DNA of 64,000 nucleotides from CAWCWN01 sp963799245 (GTDB lineage Bacteria; Chloroflexota; Ktedonobacteria; Ktedonobacterales; Ktedonobacteraceae): NCBI GenBank assembly GCA_963799245.1, contig CAWCWN010000003.1, positions 1,116,001 to 1,180,000 of the forward strand, written 5' to 3'. Within the stretch, counting starts at the first letter, position 1. Each line of letters begins with the position of its first letter. The translations under genes and the position numbers were made by a program. Shown here piece after piece: positions 44,221 to 53,068 of the stretch. The notes below the pieces were generated by a model, which was not told where the DNA came from, searched no databases, and worked only from the letters and a program-made list of their open reading frames with translations.

Positions 44221-45640
44221 CCTTTCAGGTATAGGTTTTTGGGCGCAGTCAAGCAGCAGTGCGCGCTCGTGCTCGTGCCCGACGCTTCTGTTCCCGTTTG
44301 CGCTCCCGCTGACGGAGTTCAGAAGGTCGCGGCAGTTTCCTGGGAGCCGTGATAGTCTGAGGCCACGTTTGGGGCAAGAGCCTGCCGCAGGCCAAGACCT
44401 CAGCGTTGAACAGCGCGGCTACTAACCCCAGGCGTCCGCGCACGACACAACTTAACCGGCGTGGCGGCGGCTGACCCGCTGGCCGCTTGCGCCGACGACA
44501 AGCAACATGCGGGGCTGGCAGCGGCTCGCCGCGTCTTTCCTCCCGTTGCTCCTCCTCGGCCTGGCAACCCACGCTCAGCGTCCAGACCTGGGCCACGGCC
44601 ATCGCCAACCAGAGCCGTTCTACGCGACTGGCCTCCAGCATTTTGCTGTGGTGCCAGCCCCAGAGGCCGCGTTTGAAGTCTTTGAAGCCGGTTTCCACCC
44701 AAGTACGCATGCCATACCAACTCACTTCGGCTTGCTCTGGTTCCAGATCAGTGAGCACCGCCCAGGGATGCTCATAGCCTGCCTCCCAATGCATCAGCAA
44801 GGTACAGGTCAGGCGGCTGGCTTTCCCCACAAAGCACTCCACTCTTCCTTTCCAACTCGTTCCCGGCGTGGGAACCCATCGACTGATCCAGTCACAGGTC
44901 TCCTCTCCCACCACACGCGCTTTGACCCCCACGTTGATCCGCAAGAACGGATGCCAGCCACAGGTGCAGATGGCCTGGAACAACCAGCGGGCATACAAGC
45001 CTCGATCTGCCAGGACCAGCACCTGCCAGTCCGGCGGAATGCTGCCCTCCAGGTGCGTGAGCAGCCCTTCCCAATGTGGTCGCCACGAGCCTTTCTCATG
45101 CCCTCCCAAGACTTTCCACGCCACCGGAATGGCGCAACTGCGCACCACCACGCTGATCGACAAAATCGTCCAGCGCTCTCCCAAGGTCGTAGCGTCCAGG
45201 ACCAGCACCATTTGCTGGTTCCCTTGCTGCCACAGGCGCACCACCCAACAGAGCAAGGGGGCAAAACACGAGGTCACATCCAGTTCCCGGCGCTTCTTCC
45301 CGCTCTTGTGTTTCGCATCCAGATACCACTCGCGCAAGCGCTGAAACACGGTCTGTTCCTCTTGTTCCAACACCAGCGCCAGCAGAGCACTGAGTTGCGT
45401 AATCCCTGCTGCTCCCGACAGCGCGATCCCCACGCTCCAGAGCACTAGCCCCCACACTTGCGGTTTACTCAAATGGGCAAAGGCCATTGACACTTCTTGT
45501 GACCATTGCGATAATCGATCCGGGCAAGACATATCCGTTCTCCTGCTTTTGATGAGTCTGTGGTTTTTTCATCGTAGCAGATGGCGGCGTCTTGCCGCTC
45601 CTTTTTCACCTTCCTTTCCCAAAAATCTATACTTGAAAGG
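44221..45640 (-). mobile_element. IS4-type insertion sequence, about 1420 bp
   Basis: Terminal inverted repeats of 23 bases with two mismatches: 44221-44243 (starting CCTTTCAGGTATAGG) and 45618-45640. Flanked by a 9-11 bp duplication of a GC-rich target (end assignment is ambiguous by two bases because of overlapping G/C runs). One intact transposase gene. It abuts the ISAs1-type element with only the target copy between them. Confidence 0.85.
44249..45532 (-). CDS. IS4-family DDE transposase
   Basis: A 427-residue transposase (PF01609-like). The acidic triad is found in VLVLDATTLGERWTILSISV (Asp), VLVLADRGLYARWLF (Asp) and TWVETGFKDFKRGLWGW (Glu, YREK-like). A basic Arg-rich tail (RQRERKREQKRRARARARTA) ends it. 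The frame is uninterrupted, and the element could be active. A second ATG (MAFAHLS, 45487) is an alternative start. Confidence 0.88.
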   Translation of the reverse strand: MSCPDRLSQWSQEVSMAFAHLSKPQVWGLVLWSVGIALSGAAGITQLSALLALVLEQEEQTVFQRLREWYLDAKHKSGKKRRELDVTSCFAPLLCWVVRLWQQGNQQMVLVLDATTLGERWTILSISVVVRSCAIPVAWKVLGGHEKGSWRPHWEGLLTHLEGSIPPDWQVLVLADRGLYARWLFQAICTCGWHPFLRINVGVKARVVGEETCDWISRWVPTPGTSWKGRVECFVGKASRLTCTLLMHWEAGYEHPWAVLTDLEPEQAEVSWYGMRTWVETGFKDFKRGLWGWHHSKMLEASRVERLWLAMAVAQVWTLSVGCQAEEEQREERRGEPLPAPHVACRRRKRPAGQPPPRRLSCVVRGRLGLVAALFNAEVLACGRLLPQTWPQTITAPRKLPRPSELRQRERKREQKRRARARARTAA

Positions 45641-45649
45641 GGCGGCGCC
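45640..45649 (+). repeat. IS target GGGCGGCGCC, copy 2 (shared between both IS elements)
   Basis: Serves as right flank of the IS4-type element (bases 45641-45649) and left flank of the ISAs1-type element. Confidence 0.85.
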
Positions 45650-46866
45650 CAGGGCAATCGCATCTTATTTTTGAACACCTAAAACTTTCAGAAGATATTC
45701 ATGACTCCAGCCAGCTTTGAGCCGTTTCGTTTTGACCCCCACCTTGGCAGTATGCTCTTGCCGGAGGAGATTGAGGGCAAGATGACGCAAAACCGCTAAA
45801 TTGTGGTCAGCATGCCCACTACGGACACGAAAATCATCTTCACGAAAAGTCACATCCAGCACCCAATGGACACTATTTTCAATCCCCCAATGGCTGCGTA
45901 CCGCTCTGGCAAAGGTTTGCACCTGTCGATCAAAACTCAGAAGGTAATAGCGCACTTCTTTGGTGATGGCTTGACCCATTCTTCGTTCAGACTCAACCAT
46001 ACCAATGCTGCGTAGCCCTGTCCATGCATCTTTTGGATTGAGGTACGCAATATACTCTGGATCATCAATGATCCAATGCTTTCAAATCTCAAGACGGCCA
46101 TGCCCTTTCTCCACGGTTTGATGAAACTGATGGTGGATCTGAGAGAACTGGTCTGCTTGAGCTAATGTGAACGTTTCTTGCACCTCTTTTGCCAAGGTTC
46201 CCTGATTTCCTTTGAGTGCCAACACGTAGTCTCCTCCGTCATCCACAATCTGTTTGGCAATCGGTGTCTGTGTTCCCATCGCATCAATCGTGATAATACA
46301 CCCGCAAAGGGCCAAGTGTTGTAATGACACAGGGATGGCGGTGATCTCGTTCGATTTCTCATCCACAGCTACTTGCGCCAACACCAGACGGTTGTCTGCT
46401 GCCCACGCACTCACCAGATGCAGCGCTTTTTTCCCATTGGCTTTATCATGGGACCGGCGCAACGTTTTTCCATCAATAGCGATCACTCCTGCAATGCTCT
46501 CAGTGAGACTTTGCACCCACTCAAAAAAGCACGCTTCAAATTTCACGGGATCGAGGCGCGCAAACACCCGTCCAAACGTATCATGTGATGGGATACCGTT
46601 CGGCAATGCCAGCATGGTTTTCAACCACGCTTCTTTTTCTTTCCCAAACTCTTCAATCTCTACCCATCCTTCCGCTCCACAAATGATGCCACAGATGGCA
46701 AGAATGAGAATATCCAGCAGCTTATGCTGTTTCGTTCTCTCTACGCGAGGGTCTTCTAGCCCTGCAAAATATGTTTCTAGGTCCAATGGGCGCTCTTGTT
46801 CCATGCCAATTTCTCCACCATTTTGGACCCTATTTTACCACCTCCCATTTAGATGCGATTGCCCTG
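45650..46866 (-). mobile_element. ISAs1-type insertion sequence, 1217 bp
   Basis: Perfect 16-base terminal inverted repeats, CAGGGCAATCGCATCT (45650-45665) and complement (46851-46866), with a perfect 10-bp target duplication GGGCGGCGCC on both sides. Its transposase is cut by one in-frame stop, so it may depend on other copies for mobility. Confidence 0.92.
45665..46804 (-). pseudogene. ISAs1-family transposase with an internal TGA
   Basis: Reading from ATG 46804, the first 240 codons give an ISAs1 transposase N-terminal part (FAGLEDPRVERTKQHKLLDI; AIDGKTLRRSHDKANGKKAL; TIDAMGTQTPIAKQIVDDGG; ALKGNQGTLAKEV; EKGHGRLEI). A TGA at 46084-46082 stands where Arg (CGA) is expected after GRLEI. The same frame then continues KHWIIDDPEYIAYLNPKDAW to VRSHWGIENSVHWVLDVTFR and the stop at 45665. 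Restored, it is ~379 residues, the normal family length. A single C-to-T change explains the loss. Confidence 0.88.
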
Positions 46867-46876
46867 GGGCGGCGCC
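46867..46876 (+). repeat. IS target GGGCGGCGCC, copy 3
   Basis: Right flank of the ISAs1-type element, eight bases before the dnaN -35 box. Confidence 0.85.
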
Positions 46877-46884
46877 AGCGCTGG

Positions 46885-46913
46885 TTTACAGCTGCAGTGA
46901 AATAGAGTATACT
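46885..46913 (+). promoter_or_regulatory. Promoter of dnaN
   Basis: TTTACA (46885-46890), 17-base spacer, TATACT (46908-46913). It survives just beyond the IS target duplication, so the insertions removed nothing of the core promoter but cut off any upstream control region. Confidence 0.7.
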
Positions 46914-46956
46914 AAGCAAGAAATTCTCTTTGGTCGTGTTTGGAGGAAGAATATCC

Positions 46957-48096
46957 GTGAAAATCACCTGTAAACAGCAAGATTTGAGCCGTGGTCTCTC
47001 AGTTGTGAGTCACGCCGTCTCAAACCGCAGCACACTCCCCATCCTTGCCAATATTTTACTTGCGACCGAACATGGTCGTCTAAAACTTTCCGCGACAAAT
47101 CTGGAAATTGGCATCAACTGCTGGGTGGATGCCCAGGTACATGAAGAGGGAACAACAACCGTCCCTGCTAAATTGCTCACAGACTTTGTGAATAGTTTGC
47201 CGCAGGCCACGGTAGATATCGCCGTGTCTGAAGACACGAACAAGGTCAACATCAAAGGGGAGGGCAGTAGCGCGAATATCAAGGGTATGGATGCATCTGA
47301 ATTTCCCTTGATCCCCAATGGCGAAGATGGCGAAACACCGGTTATAGTCGATGCCTCCCTGCTCAAGGAGATGATCGCAGAGGTCGCGATCGCGGCATCT
47401 GAAGATAAATCGCGCCCCGTCTTTACGGGTGTGCTGGTGCAGGTGAGCAATGAAAAGCTGACATTTGCTGCCGCCGACTCCTTCCGCCTGGCTGTTCGGA
47501 CGGCCCCCCTGCCGGGTGACGATTCTACCCATGGCGATATCCTTATCCCGGCTCGCACCCTGACCGAGCTCGCGCGCATCCTACCGAACGAAGAAGCTGT
47601 GCAGATGATCGTCACACCTAATCGCAGCCAGGTCCTTTTCCACACTGAACAGAGCGACCTGGTCTCGCGTTTGATCGAAGGTAGTTTTCCCAACTTCCGC
47701 CAGATCATCCCTAAAGAGCACACGACGCGGGCGGTTGTAGAGACAAAAACGTTTGCAGCTCGCGTCAAGTCGGCGGCCCTGTTCGCTCGCGATAGCTCAA
47801 ATATCACCCGCATCAAAATCCAGGGTGGGGACAACAGCGGACTGGAAGCGGGTACAGTCACGATCGAGGCCACCGCCGAGGACCTGGGCGACAACGTGGG
47901 CGTTCTGAATGCCGCCGTTGATGGACCCGAGCAGCAGATCATCTTTAATGTCAAGTATCTCGCGGAGGTCCTTGCCGTGATGGGAACACCCGAAGTCGCT
48001 ATCGAGATCAATGCGCCCACCAAACCGGGGGTGATTAAGCCGGTTGGTCCCGCCGATTATACATATGTAATTATGCCAATGCATACCAATCGTTAA
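46957..48096 (+). CDS. dnaN: DNA polymerase III beta sliding clamp
   Basis: The clamp encircles DNA and tethers the replicase. The 379 residues form the three-domain pattern: VKITCKQQDLSRGLSVVSHA, SNRSTLPILANILLATEHGR, PLIPNGEDGE, VFTGVLVQVSNEKLTFAAAD SFRLAVR, LIEGSFPNFRQIIPKEHTTR, and the C-terminal VGPADYTYVIMPMHTNR containing the (I/V)MPM(R/H) end. GTG 46957 is the start, with GGAGGA about 10 bases upstream. recF follows after 151 bases. dnaA, normally its upstream neighbour, is absent; two IS elements occupy that side. Confidence 0.96.
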   Translation: MKITCKQQDLSRGLSVVSHAVSNRSTLPILANILLATEHGRLKLSATNLEIGINCWVDAQVHEEGTTTVPAKLLTDFVNSLPQATVDIAVSEDTNKVNIKGEGSSANIKGMDASEFPLIPNGEDGETPVIVDASLLKEMIAEVAIAASEDKSRPVFTGVLVQVSNEKLTFAAADSFRLAVRTAPLPGDDSTHGDILIPARTLTELARILPNEEAVQMIVTPNRSQVLFHTEQSDLVSRLIEGSFPNFRQIIPKEHTTRAVVETKTFAARVKSAALFARDSSNITRIKIQGGDNSGLEAGTVTIEATAEDLGDNVGVLNAAVDGPEQQIIFNVKYLAEVLAVMGTPEVAIEINAPTKPGVIKPVGPADYTYVIMPMHTNR

Positions 48097-48123
48097 GGCC
48101 GACGAGCAATGTTACTGGAAGCA

Positions 48124-48203
48124 TAGTTTGTCCGTGGCGGACAAACTACAGGTTAAGTCCCAAGCAACGTGGAGGGCGCGTGGTTGTGACGCGCGTCCTC
48201 CAC
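48124..48203. repeat. Two hairpins between dnaN and recF
   Basis: An 11-bp perfect stem TAGTTTGTCCG / CGGACAAACTA (48124-48134 / 48138-48148) and a second, bulged stem starting GTGGAGG (48169) and ending CCTCCAC (48203). Neither has a T-run. They might reduce readthrough into recF. Confidence 0.5.
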
Positions 48204-48247
48204 CAGGGGGCAGCTGATTATTGGCTACCTTATCCCACAAAAAAAGC

Positions 48248-49447
48248 ATGTACCTTTCTCACCTCTCACTAAATGAATTTCGCAACTACAGATCGCTTGA
48301 CCTCTCCCTGGGACGTGGCCTCTACCTGTTCTATGGAGAAAACGCTCAGGGCAAGACGAACCTGCTTGAAGCCGTGGGTATGCTGGCGACCGGCAATTCT
48401 TTTCACGCCGCTGCCGACCGCGAAGTAGTGGACTGGTATGCGCCTGAGCATATCGCCCATCTCAGCGCCAGTGTCAAACGTCGTGAGGACGACGTTCAGA
48501 TTGAAATCGTTATTTTTGATCCCACTCCCCCTCATGTCGAGCTGCAGGTCCCTCCACCCTTCCAATCATCAAGGGCGTTGGAGTTACCCGCCAGCGCACA
48601 ACGCAAACGTATCAAGATCAACAACATTCCCCGCAAAGTGATAGACCTGATCGGCCAGATGAAGGTCGTCCAGTTTGCGCCCATGGATTTGCACCTGGTC
48701 GACGGCCCTCCCGAGGAGCGGCGGCGTTTTCTTGATCGCGCTCTCTGCCAGTTACAACCGCGCTACTGCCAGGCCCTGCTACAGTACCGGAAAATCGTTG
48801 CCCAGCGCTCTGCCCTGCTCAAACGCATTCGCGACAACCTGGAAGATCCGCGTATGCTGGACTACCTTGATAGCCGCCTGATAGAACTGGCGACTAAGAT
48901 CATCTATGAGCGGCAGAGCCTGCTCTCCGCGCTCAACATCCAGACAACAACTCTGCAGGAGACGCTCAGCGGCGGACGCGAACGCCTGCAGATCAGCTAT
49001 CGTCCATCATTTCAGTTTGACCGGGGCTGGAACATCCTGGAGGCGCAGGAACATTTTCGCACCCAGTTGCAAGCGGCGCGCAAAAAGGAACTGGCTCAAG
49101 GCGTCTGCCTATTGGGACCACACCGTGATGACCTGGAGTTCCTGGTCAACGGCGTGAATATGCTGACCTATGGTTCGCGCGGTCAGCAGCGGACGGCGGC
49201 GCTCTCCGCCAAACTGGCCGAACTGGCGTATATGCGTGCCAGCACCGGTGAAGAGCCGGTCCTGCTCCTGGATGATGTTTTTAGCGAACTCGATGAGCAG
49301 CGGCGCACCCACCTGCTGAGCGAAGTACTGGAGCACGAACAGGTGCTTTTGACAGCTACCGAGCTCACCAGCTTCCCTGCAGAAATTCGCGGCCAGGCCC
49401 ATACCTACCGGGTCGTAGGTGGTGAATTGCAAGTGCAGGCTTATTAG
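48248..49447 (+). CDS. recF: DNA replication and repair protein RecF
   Basis: RecF is an SMC-like ATPase that loads RecA at gaps together with RecO/RecR. The 399 residues show the N-terminal MYLSHLSLNEFRNYRSLDLS, Walker A GENAQGKTNLLEAVGML, the ABC-type signature region (YGSRGQQRTAALSAKLAELA) and Walker B VLLLDDVFSELDEQRRTHLL. A Pro-rich insertion occurs near residues 95-125 (PTPPHVELQVPPPFQ). ATG 48248 is preferred over the upstream TTG 48221. Co-directional with dnaN, as in many origin regions. Confidence 0.95.
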   Translation: MYLSHLSLNEFRNYRSLDLSLGRGLYLFYGENAQGKTNLLEAVGMLATGNSFHAAADREVVDWYAPEHIAHLSASVKRREDDVQIEIVIFDPTPPHVELQVPPPFQSSRALELPASAQRKRIKINNIPRKVIDLIGQMKVVQFAPMDLHLVDGPPEERRRFLDRALCQLQPRYCQALLQYRKIVAQRSALLKRIRDNLEDPRMLDYLDSRLIELATKIIYERQSLLSALNIQTTTLQETLSGGRERLQISYRPSFQFDRGWNILEAQEHFRTQLQAARKKELAQGVCLLGPHRDDLEFLVNGVNMLTYGSRGQQRTAALSAKLAELAYMRASTGEEPVLLLDDVFSELDEQRRTHLLSEVLEHEQVLLTATELTSFPAEIRGQAHTYRVVGGELQVQAY

Positions 49448-49475
49448 GCGCACGCGCCTACCCCGCGAAAAAGTG

Positions 49476-50555
49476 TCAAAGGATGAGCATGGCATCCCCA
49501 AAGCTAAAGAAGCGATAGCGCTCACGTATGGCTTCCTGGTAGGCCTCTTCGATCATGCGTTTACTGGCGAAGGTACTGACAAGGAGCAGCAAGGTCGAGC
49601 GTGGCAGGTGGAAGTTCGTGATCATGGCGTCTACAGCCTGAAAGCGGTAACCGGGAGTGATAAAGAGGCTCGTCTGGCCCTGAAACGCTTTCATATGCCC
49701 GTCGTACATGCTGGCAACGCTTTCCAGGACACGTACCGACGTCGTACCAACGGCAATGACGCGGCCGCCGGCCTGGCGGGTTGCATTGATAAGTTCGGCA
49801 GTGGGAGCATCCAATTCGATCTCTTCGCTGTGCATCTTATGCTCGCTGACGTTTTCGTGCTCCACGGGCCGAAAGGTGTCGAGGCCAACATGCAGGGTAA
49901 TGAAGCCAATACGCACTCCCTGGCCGCGCAGCTGTGCTAGCAGTTGTGGTGTAAAGTGCAGGCCGGCCGTGGGAGCAGCGGCCGAACCGCTGCTGCGTGA
50001 ATAGACCGTCTGGTAGCGTTCCGGGTCGCTCAGCTTCTCATGGATATAGGGCGGCAGCGGCATACGTCCCAGGTAATCAATCAGCCGCTGGACACTCAAA
50101 ACGGCGGGCTCGCCCGCAGCAGAGAGACGCACGACGCGCCCTCCCGCCTCGGTGCGTTGGAGTATTTCCCCATGCAGCATCACGCTGGACCGCTCAGGGT
50201 CCATAAACACGATGGAGCTGCCCTCGCGTAGACGACGGCCGGGGCGCACCAGCGTCTCCCAGTAATCGGGTCCCAGGTCTGGGCGCCGCGTGAGTAACAG
50301 GACCTCGACGGCCCCTCCCGTTTCTGCGCGCTGGCCCAGCAGGCGCGCGGGTATAACGCGGCTCTGGTTGGCGATCAGCAGATCGCCTGGACGCAGGTAC
50401 TCGCCGATATTGCGAAAGTGGCGGTGCTCTAAGGCGCCAGTTGCCCGCTTGAGCACCAGCAGGCGTGAGGCGTCACGCGCTTCAAGCGGCGTCTGGGCGA
50501 TTAATTCGGGCGGAAGATCATAGTCAAAATCGCTTATCCTTAAAGTGTGCTCCAC
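49476..50555 (-). CDS. queA: S-adenosylmethionine:tRNA ribosyltransferase-isomerase
   Basis: QueA transfers the ribosyl part of SAM to 7-aminomethyl-deazaguanine in tRNA, making epoxyqueuosine. The 359 residues carry DFDYDLPPELIAQTPLEARD ASRL, NQSRVIPARLLGQR, AAPTAGLHFTPQLL, HVGLDTFRPV, HKMHSEEIEL, AVGTTSVRVLES and the C-terminal NFHLPRSTLLLLVSTFA. Start is GTG 50555, which overlaps the ruvB end by 16 bases, so translation is probably coupled in a ruvB-queA operon, an arrangement found in many bacteria. Confidence 0.95.
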   Translation of the reverse strand: MEHTLRISDFDYDLPPELIAQTPLEARDASRLLVLKRATGALEHRHFRNIGEYLRPGDLLIANQSRVIPARLLGQRAETGGAVEVLLLTRRPDLGPDYWETLVRPGRRLREGSSIVFMDPERSSVMLHGEILQRTEAGGRVVRLSAAGEPAVLSVQRLIDYLGRMPLPPYIHEKLSDPERYQTVYSRSSGSAAAPTAGLHFTPQLLAQLRGQGVRIGFITLHVGLDTFRPVEHENVSEHKMHSEEIELDAPTAELINATRQAGGRVIAVGTTSVRVLESVASMYDGHMKAFQGQTSLFITPGYRFQAVDAMITNFHLPRSTLLLLVSTFASKRMIEEAYQEAIRERYRFFSFGDAMLIL

Positions 50556-51571
50556 AGCGTCGTTCCATTTCCTCCATTGGGCGGTGTCAGGCCCAGGTGC
50601 TGGTAGGCCCCCGTCATGGCGATGCGCCCGCGCGGTGTGCGCGCCAGGAAGCCCAGCTGCAGCAAATACGGCTCATAGACATCCTCAATGGTCTCAGGGT
50701 CCTCGCTGGTGCTGGCCGCCAGCGTGTCCAGGCCGACGGGGCCACCAGCGAACTTCTGAATAATCGCGAGCAGGAGGTTGCGGTCGGTCTGATCAAGACC
50801 AATCTGGTCAACTTCCAGCGCATCCAGGGCCGCCCTTGCCACCTCCCGGGAGATCACGCCGTCGGCCTTTACCTGTGCGTAGTCGCGAACGCGTTTGAGC
50901 AAGCGATTGACAATACGAGGTGTGCCCCGCGCACGGCTCGCGATCTCCTCGATACCAGCGGCCTCTGCGGGCGCCTTAAGGATGCGCGCCGAACGCAGCA
51001 AAATCTGTTTGAGGGCAGCGACCTCATAATATTCCATACGATAGATGGCGCCAAATCTGTCGCGCAGGGGAGCAGTCAGCGAACCAACGCGGGTGGTAGC
51101 GCCAACCACCGTAAAGGGTGGCAGCGAGAGGCGCAGAGCGCGGGCTCCTGGGCCCTTGCCGATCATGACATCGAGCGCAAAATCTTCCATAGCCGAGTAG
51201 AGCCGCTCTTCGACGGCGCGGGCGAGGCGATGAACTTCATCGATGAAGAGTACTTCGCCGGGCTGCAGCGAGGTCAGGATGGAAGCGAGGTCACCAGCGT
51301 GCTCGATGGCGGGGCCGGAGGTAGTTTTCAAAGAGACGCCCATCTCAACAGCAATGATATTGCACAGCGTTGTCTTACCAAGTCCCGGCGGCCCATAGAG
51401 GAGAATGTGATCAACCGACTCATTGCGACGGCGAGCAGCTTCCAGCAGAATGCTCAGGTTCTCTTTGATTTTCTCCTGCCCAATATACTCCGCCAAACGA
51501 CGAGGCCGCAGACTGCCCTCAACAGCCTGCTCTTCCTCACTTATCGTAGGTGAAACGAGTCGGTCACTCAT
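50540..51571 (-). CDS. ruvB: Holliday junction branch migration helicase RuvB
   Basis: RuvB is the hexameric AAA+ motor that drives branch migration with RuvA. The 343-residue sequence shows LRPRRLAEYIGQEKIKENLS, Walker A LLYGPPGLGKTTLCNIIAVE, Walker B VLFIDEVHRL, sensor 1 VVGATTRVGSLTAPLRDRFG, sensor 2 ASRARGTPRIVNRLLKRVRD and the winged-helix end YLLQLGFLARTPRGRIAM. No ruvA or ruvC is adjacent. queA overlaps its end. Confidence 0.97.
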   Translation of the reverse strand: MSDRLVSPTISEEEQAVEGSLRPRRLAEYIGQEKIKENLSILLEAARRRNESVDHILLYGPPGLGKTTLCNIIAVEMGVSLKTTSGPAIEHAGDLASILTSLQPGEVLFIDEVHRLARAVEERLYSAMEDFALDVMIGKGPGARALRLSLPPFTVVGATTRVGSLTAPLRDRFGAIYRMEYYEVAALKQILLRSARILKAPAEAAGIEEIASRARGTPRIVNRLLKRVRDYAQVKADGVISREVARAALDALEVDQIGLDQTDRNLLLAIIQKFAGGPVGLDTLAASTSEDPETIEDVYEPYLLQLGFLARTPRGRIAMTGAYQHLGLTPPNGGNGTTLWSTL

Positions 51572-51767
51572 ATAAAACTCCTGCTGCGCTGAAACTAGTG
51601 TTCTATATTACCTGTTGCCATTATAGCAGAATTGAACCTGGACGTCGAGTGGTATCTCTATCCAGCGGGTCAAGCTAAGCAAGCAAATTGACAACCCTTT
51701 CTTCTTCATGCTACTGTATCAACAATGTCTACTCAAAAAATACGTGCAGCGCTGCAAAGGATGATAT

Positions 51768-52946
51768 ATGGCTCTCACTATAGGAATTATTGGTCTGCCG
51801 CAAAGCGGCAAAACCACACTGTTTAATGCGCTCACCAGGGCAGGCGCACCCATCAGTGGCTATGCCACGAGTACAGTACAGGCAAATCTGGCCGTCGTGC
51901 AGGTGCCGGACACCAGGCTACAGCCGCTTGCAGATATATTCCGGCCCAGGAAGGTGACGCCAACGACCGTCGAATTCGTAGACGTTGCGGGCATGGGCCA
52001 GGCCTCGCAGGCCCAGAAGGAGAAGCGCGAAGGGCTGAGCGCGGAATTTTTGGGCCACATTCGCAATGCCGATGCCCTGGCAATCGTCCTGCGCACGTTC
52101 GCCAATGGTAACGTGCCACATAGCTATGGCGACATTGATCCCAATCGTGACCTGGACAGCCTGAATGCCGAACTGGCATTGACCGATCTTGCTACGGTCG
52201 AGAAGCGCATTGAACGTACGACAAAAGCCGCCAAGACGGGTGATAAAAAGTACCTGCAGGAATTAGAGGTGCTGCGCCTGCTGCAAGAGGCTCTCAACGA
52301 GCTGAAGCTGGTCAGCGAGGTTGACCTGCTGGCTCAGGACCGCGCCGTCCTCAATGAGCTCTTCCTGTTGACGATGAAACCGCGCATGTATGTGTTAAAT
52401 GTGAGCGAAGACGCGCTGGGAGCGGCCAACGATCTCCTGGAGCGCATCACTGCCCACGAGGATGTCAACGAGGCCGAGCTCGAGGACGAGTTGCGCGGGA
52501 TTGCGACAATCGCCAGGCGCGCGCAGGACGAAGGCTCTGAAGTAGTCGCCGTTTCGGCGCGCCTGGAGGCCGAGCTGACTGAGCTGCCCGCAGAAGATGC
52601 CAACGAGTACCTGCAGTCGCTGGGACTGCCCAGGCTGGGCACCGAGCGCGTCATCCAGGGGGGATATCGCCTGCTGAACCTGATTACCTTCCTGACCGCC
52701 GGCGAGGACGAGGTGCGTGCCTGGACGGTCACCAGGGGAGCAAAGGCCCCCGAGGCGGCGGGTAAAATTCACTCGGATATCGAGCGCGGCTTTATCCGCG
52801 CCGAAGTCACCCACTACGATGACTTTATGGCCAGTGGCGGCTCTTTCGCAGGCGCGAAGGAAAGGGGTCTCTTTCGCCTTGAGGGCAAAGACTACGTCAT
52901 CCAGGATGGCGATATCGCCCACTTCCGCTTTAACGTGGGCAAGTAG
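51768..52946 (+). CDS. ychF: Obg-like P-loop ATPase YchF
   Basis: YchF/OLA1 is a ribosome-associated, redox-sensitive ATPase. The 392 residues include G1 GLPQSGKTTLFNALTRAG, G3 EFVDVAGMGQASQAQKEKRE, the G4 position NVSE (VLNVSEDAL), which replaces NKxD and favours ATP, a coiled-coil insert (VEKRIERTTKAAKTGDKKYL) and the C-terminal TGS domain (LITFLTAGEDEVRAWTVTRG; HSDIERGFIRAEV; DYVIQDGDIAHFRFN). A TTGACA with a weak TACTGT -10 lies at 51688-51717. Monocistronic. Confidence 0.93.
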   Translation: MALTIGIIGLPQSGKTTLFNALTRAGAPISGYATSTVQANLAVVQVPDTRLQPLADIFRPRKVTPTTVEFVDVAGMGQASQAQKEKREGLSAEFLGHIRNADALAIVLRTFANGNVPHSYGDIDPNRDLDSLNAELALTDLATVEKRIERTTKAAKTGDKKYLQELEVLRLLQEALNELKLVSEVDLLAQDRAVLNELFLLTMKPRMYVLNVSEDALGAANDLLERITAHEDVNEAELEDELRGIATIARRAQDEGSEVVAVSARLEAELTELPAEDANEYLQSLGLPRLGTERVIQGGYRLLNLITFLTAGEDEVRAWTVTRGAKAPEAAGKIHSDIERGFIRAEVTHYDDFMASGGSFAGAKERGLFRLEGKDYVIQDGDIAHFRFNVGK

Positions 52947-53068
52947 GTCCACAATCGCATGCCCTGGACATGCCAAGATTAGGTGTATAGCCAAGATCGT
53001 CCCACCAGGGTATGAGCCCGGGGGAAGGGGTAGAGGGGGGTGTGGCTGGGTTGCCTGGCATAATGCTC

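Noticed and set aside
48230..48239. DnaA-box-like TTATCCCACA before recF
   Set aside because: It has one inserted base relative to TTATCCACA and is single, so it does not support an origin here.
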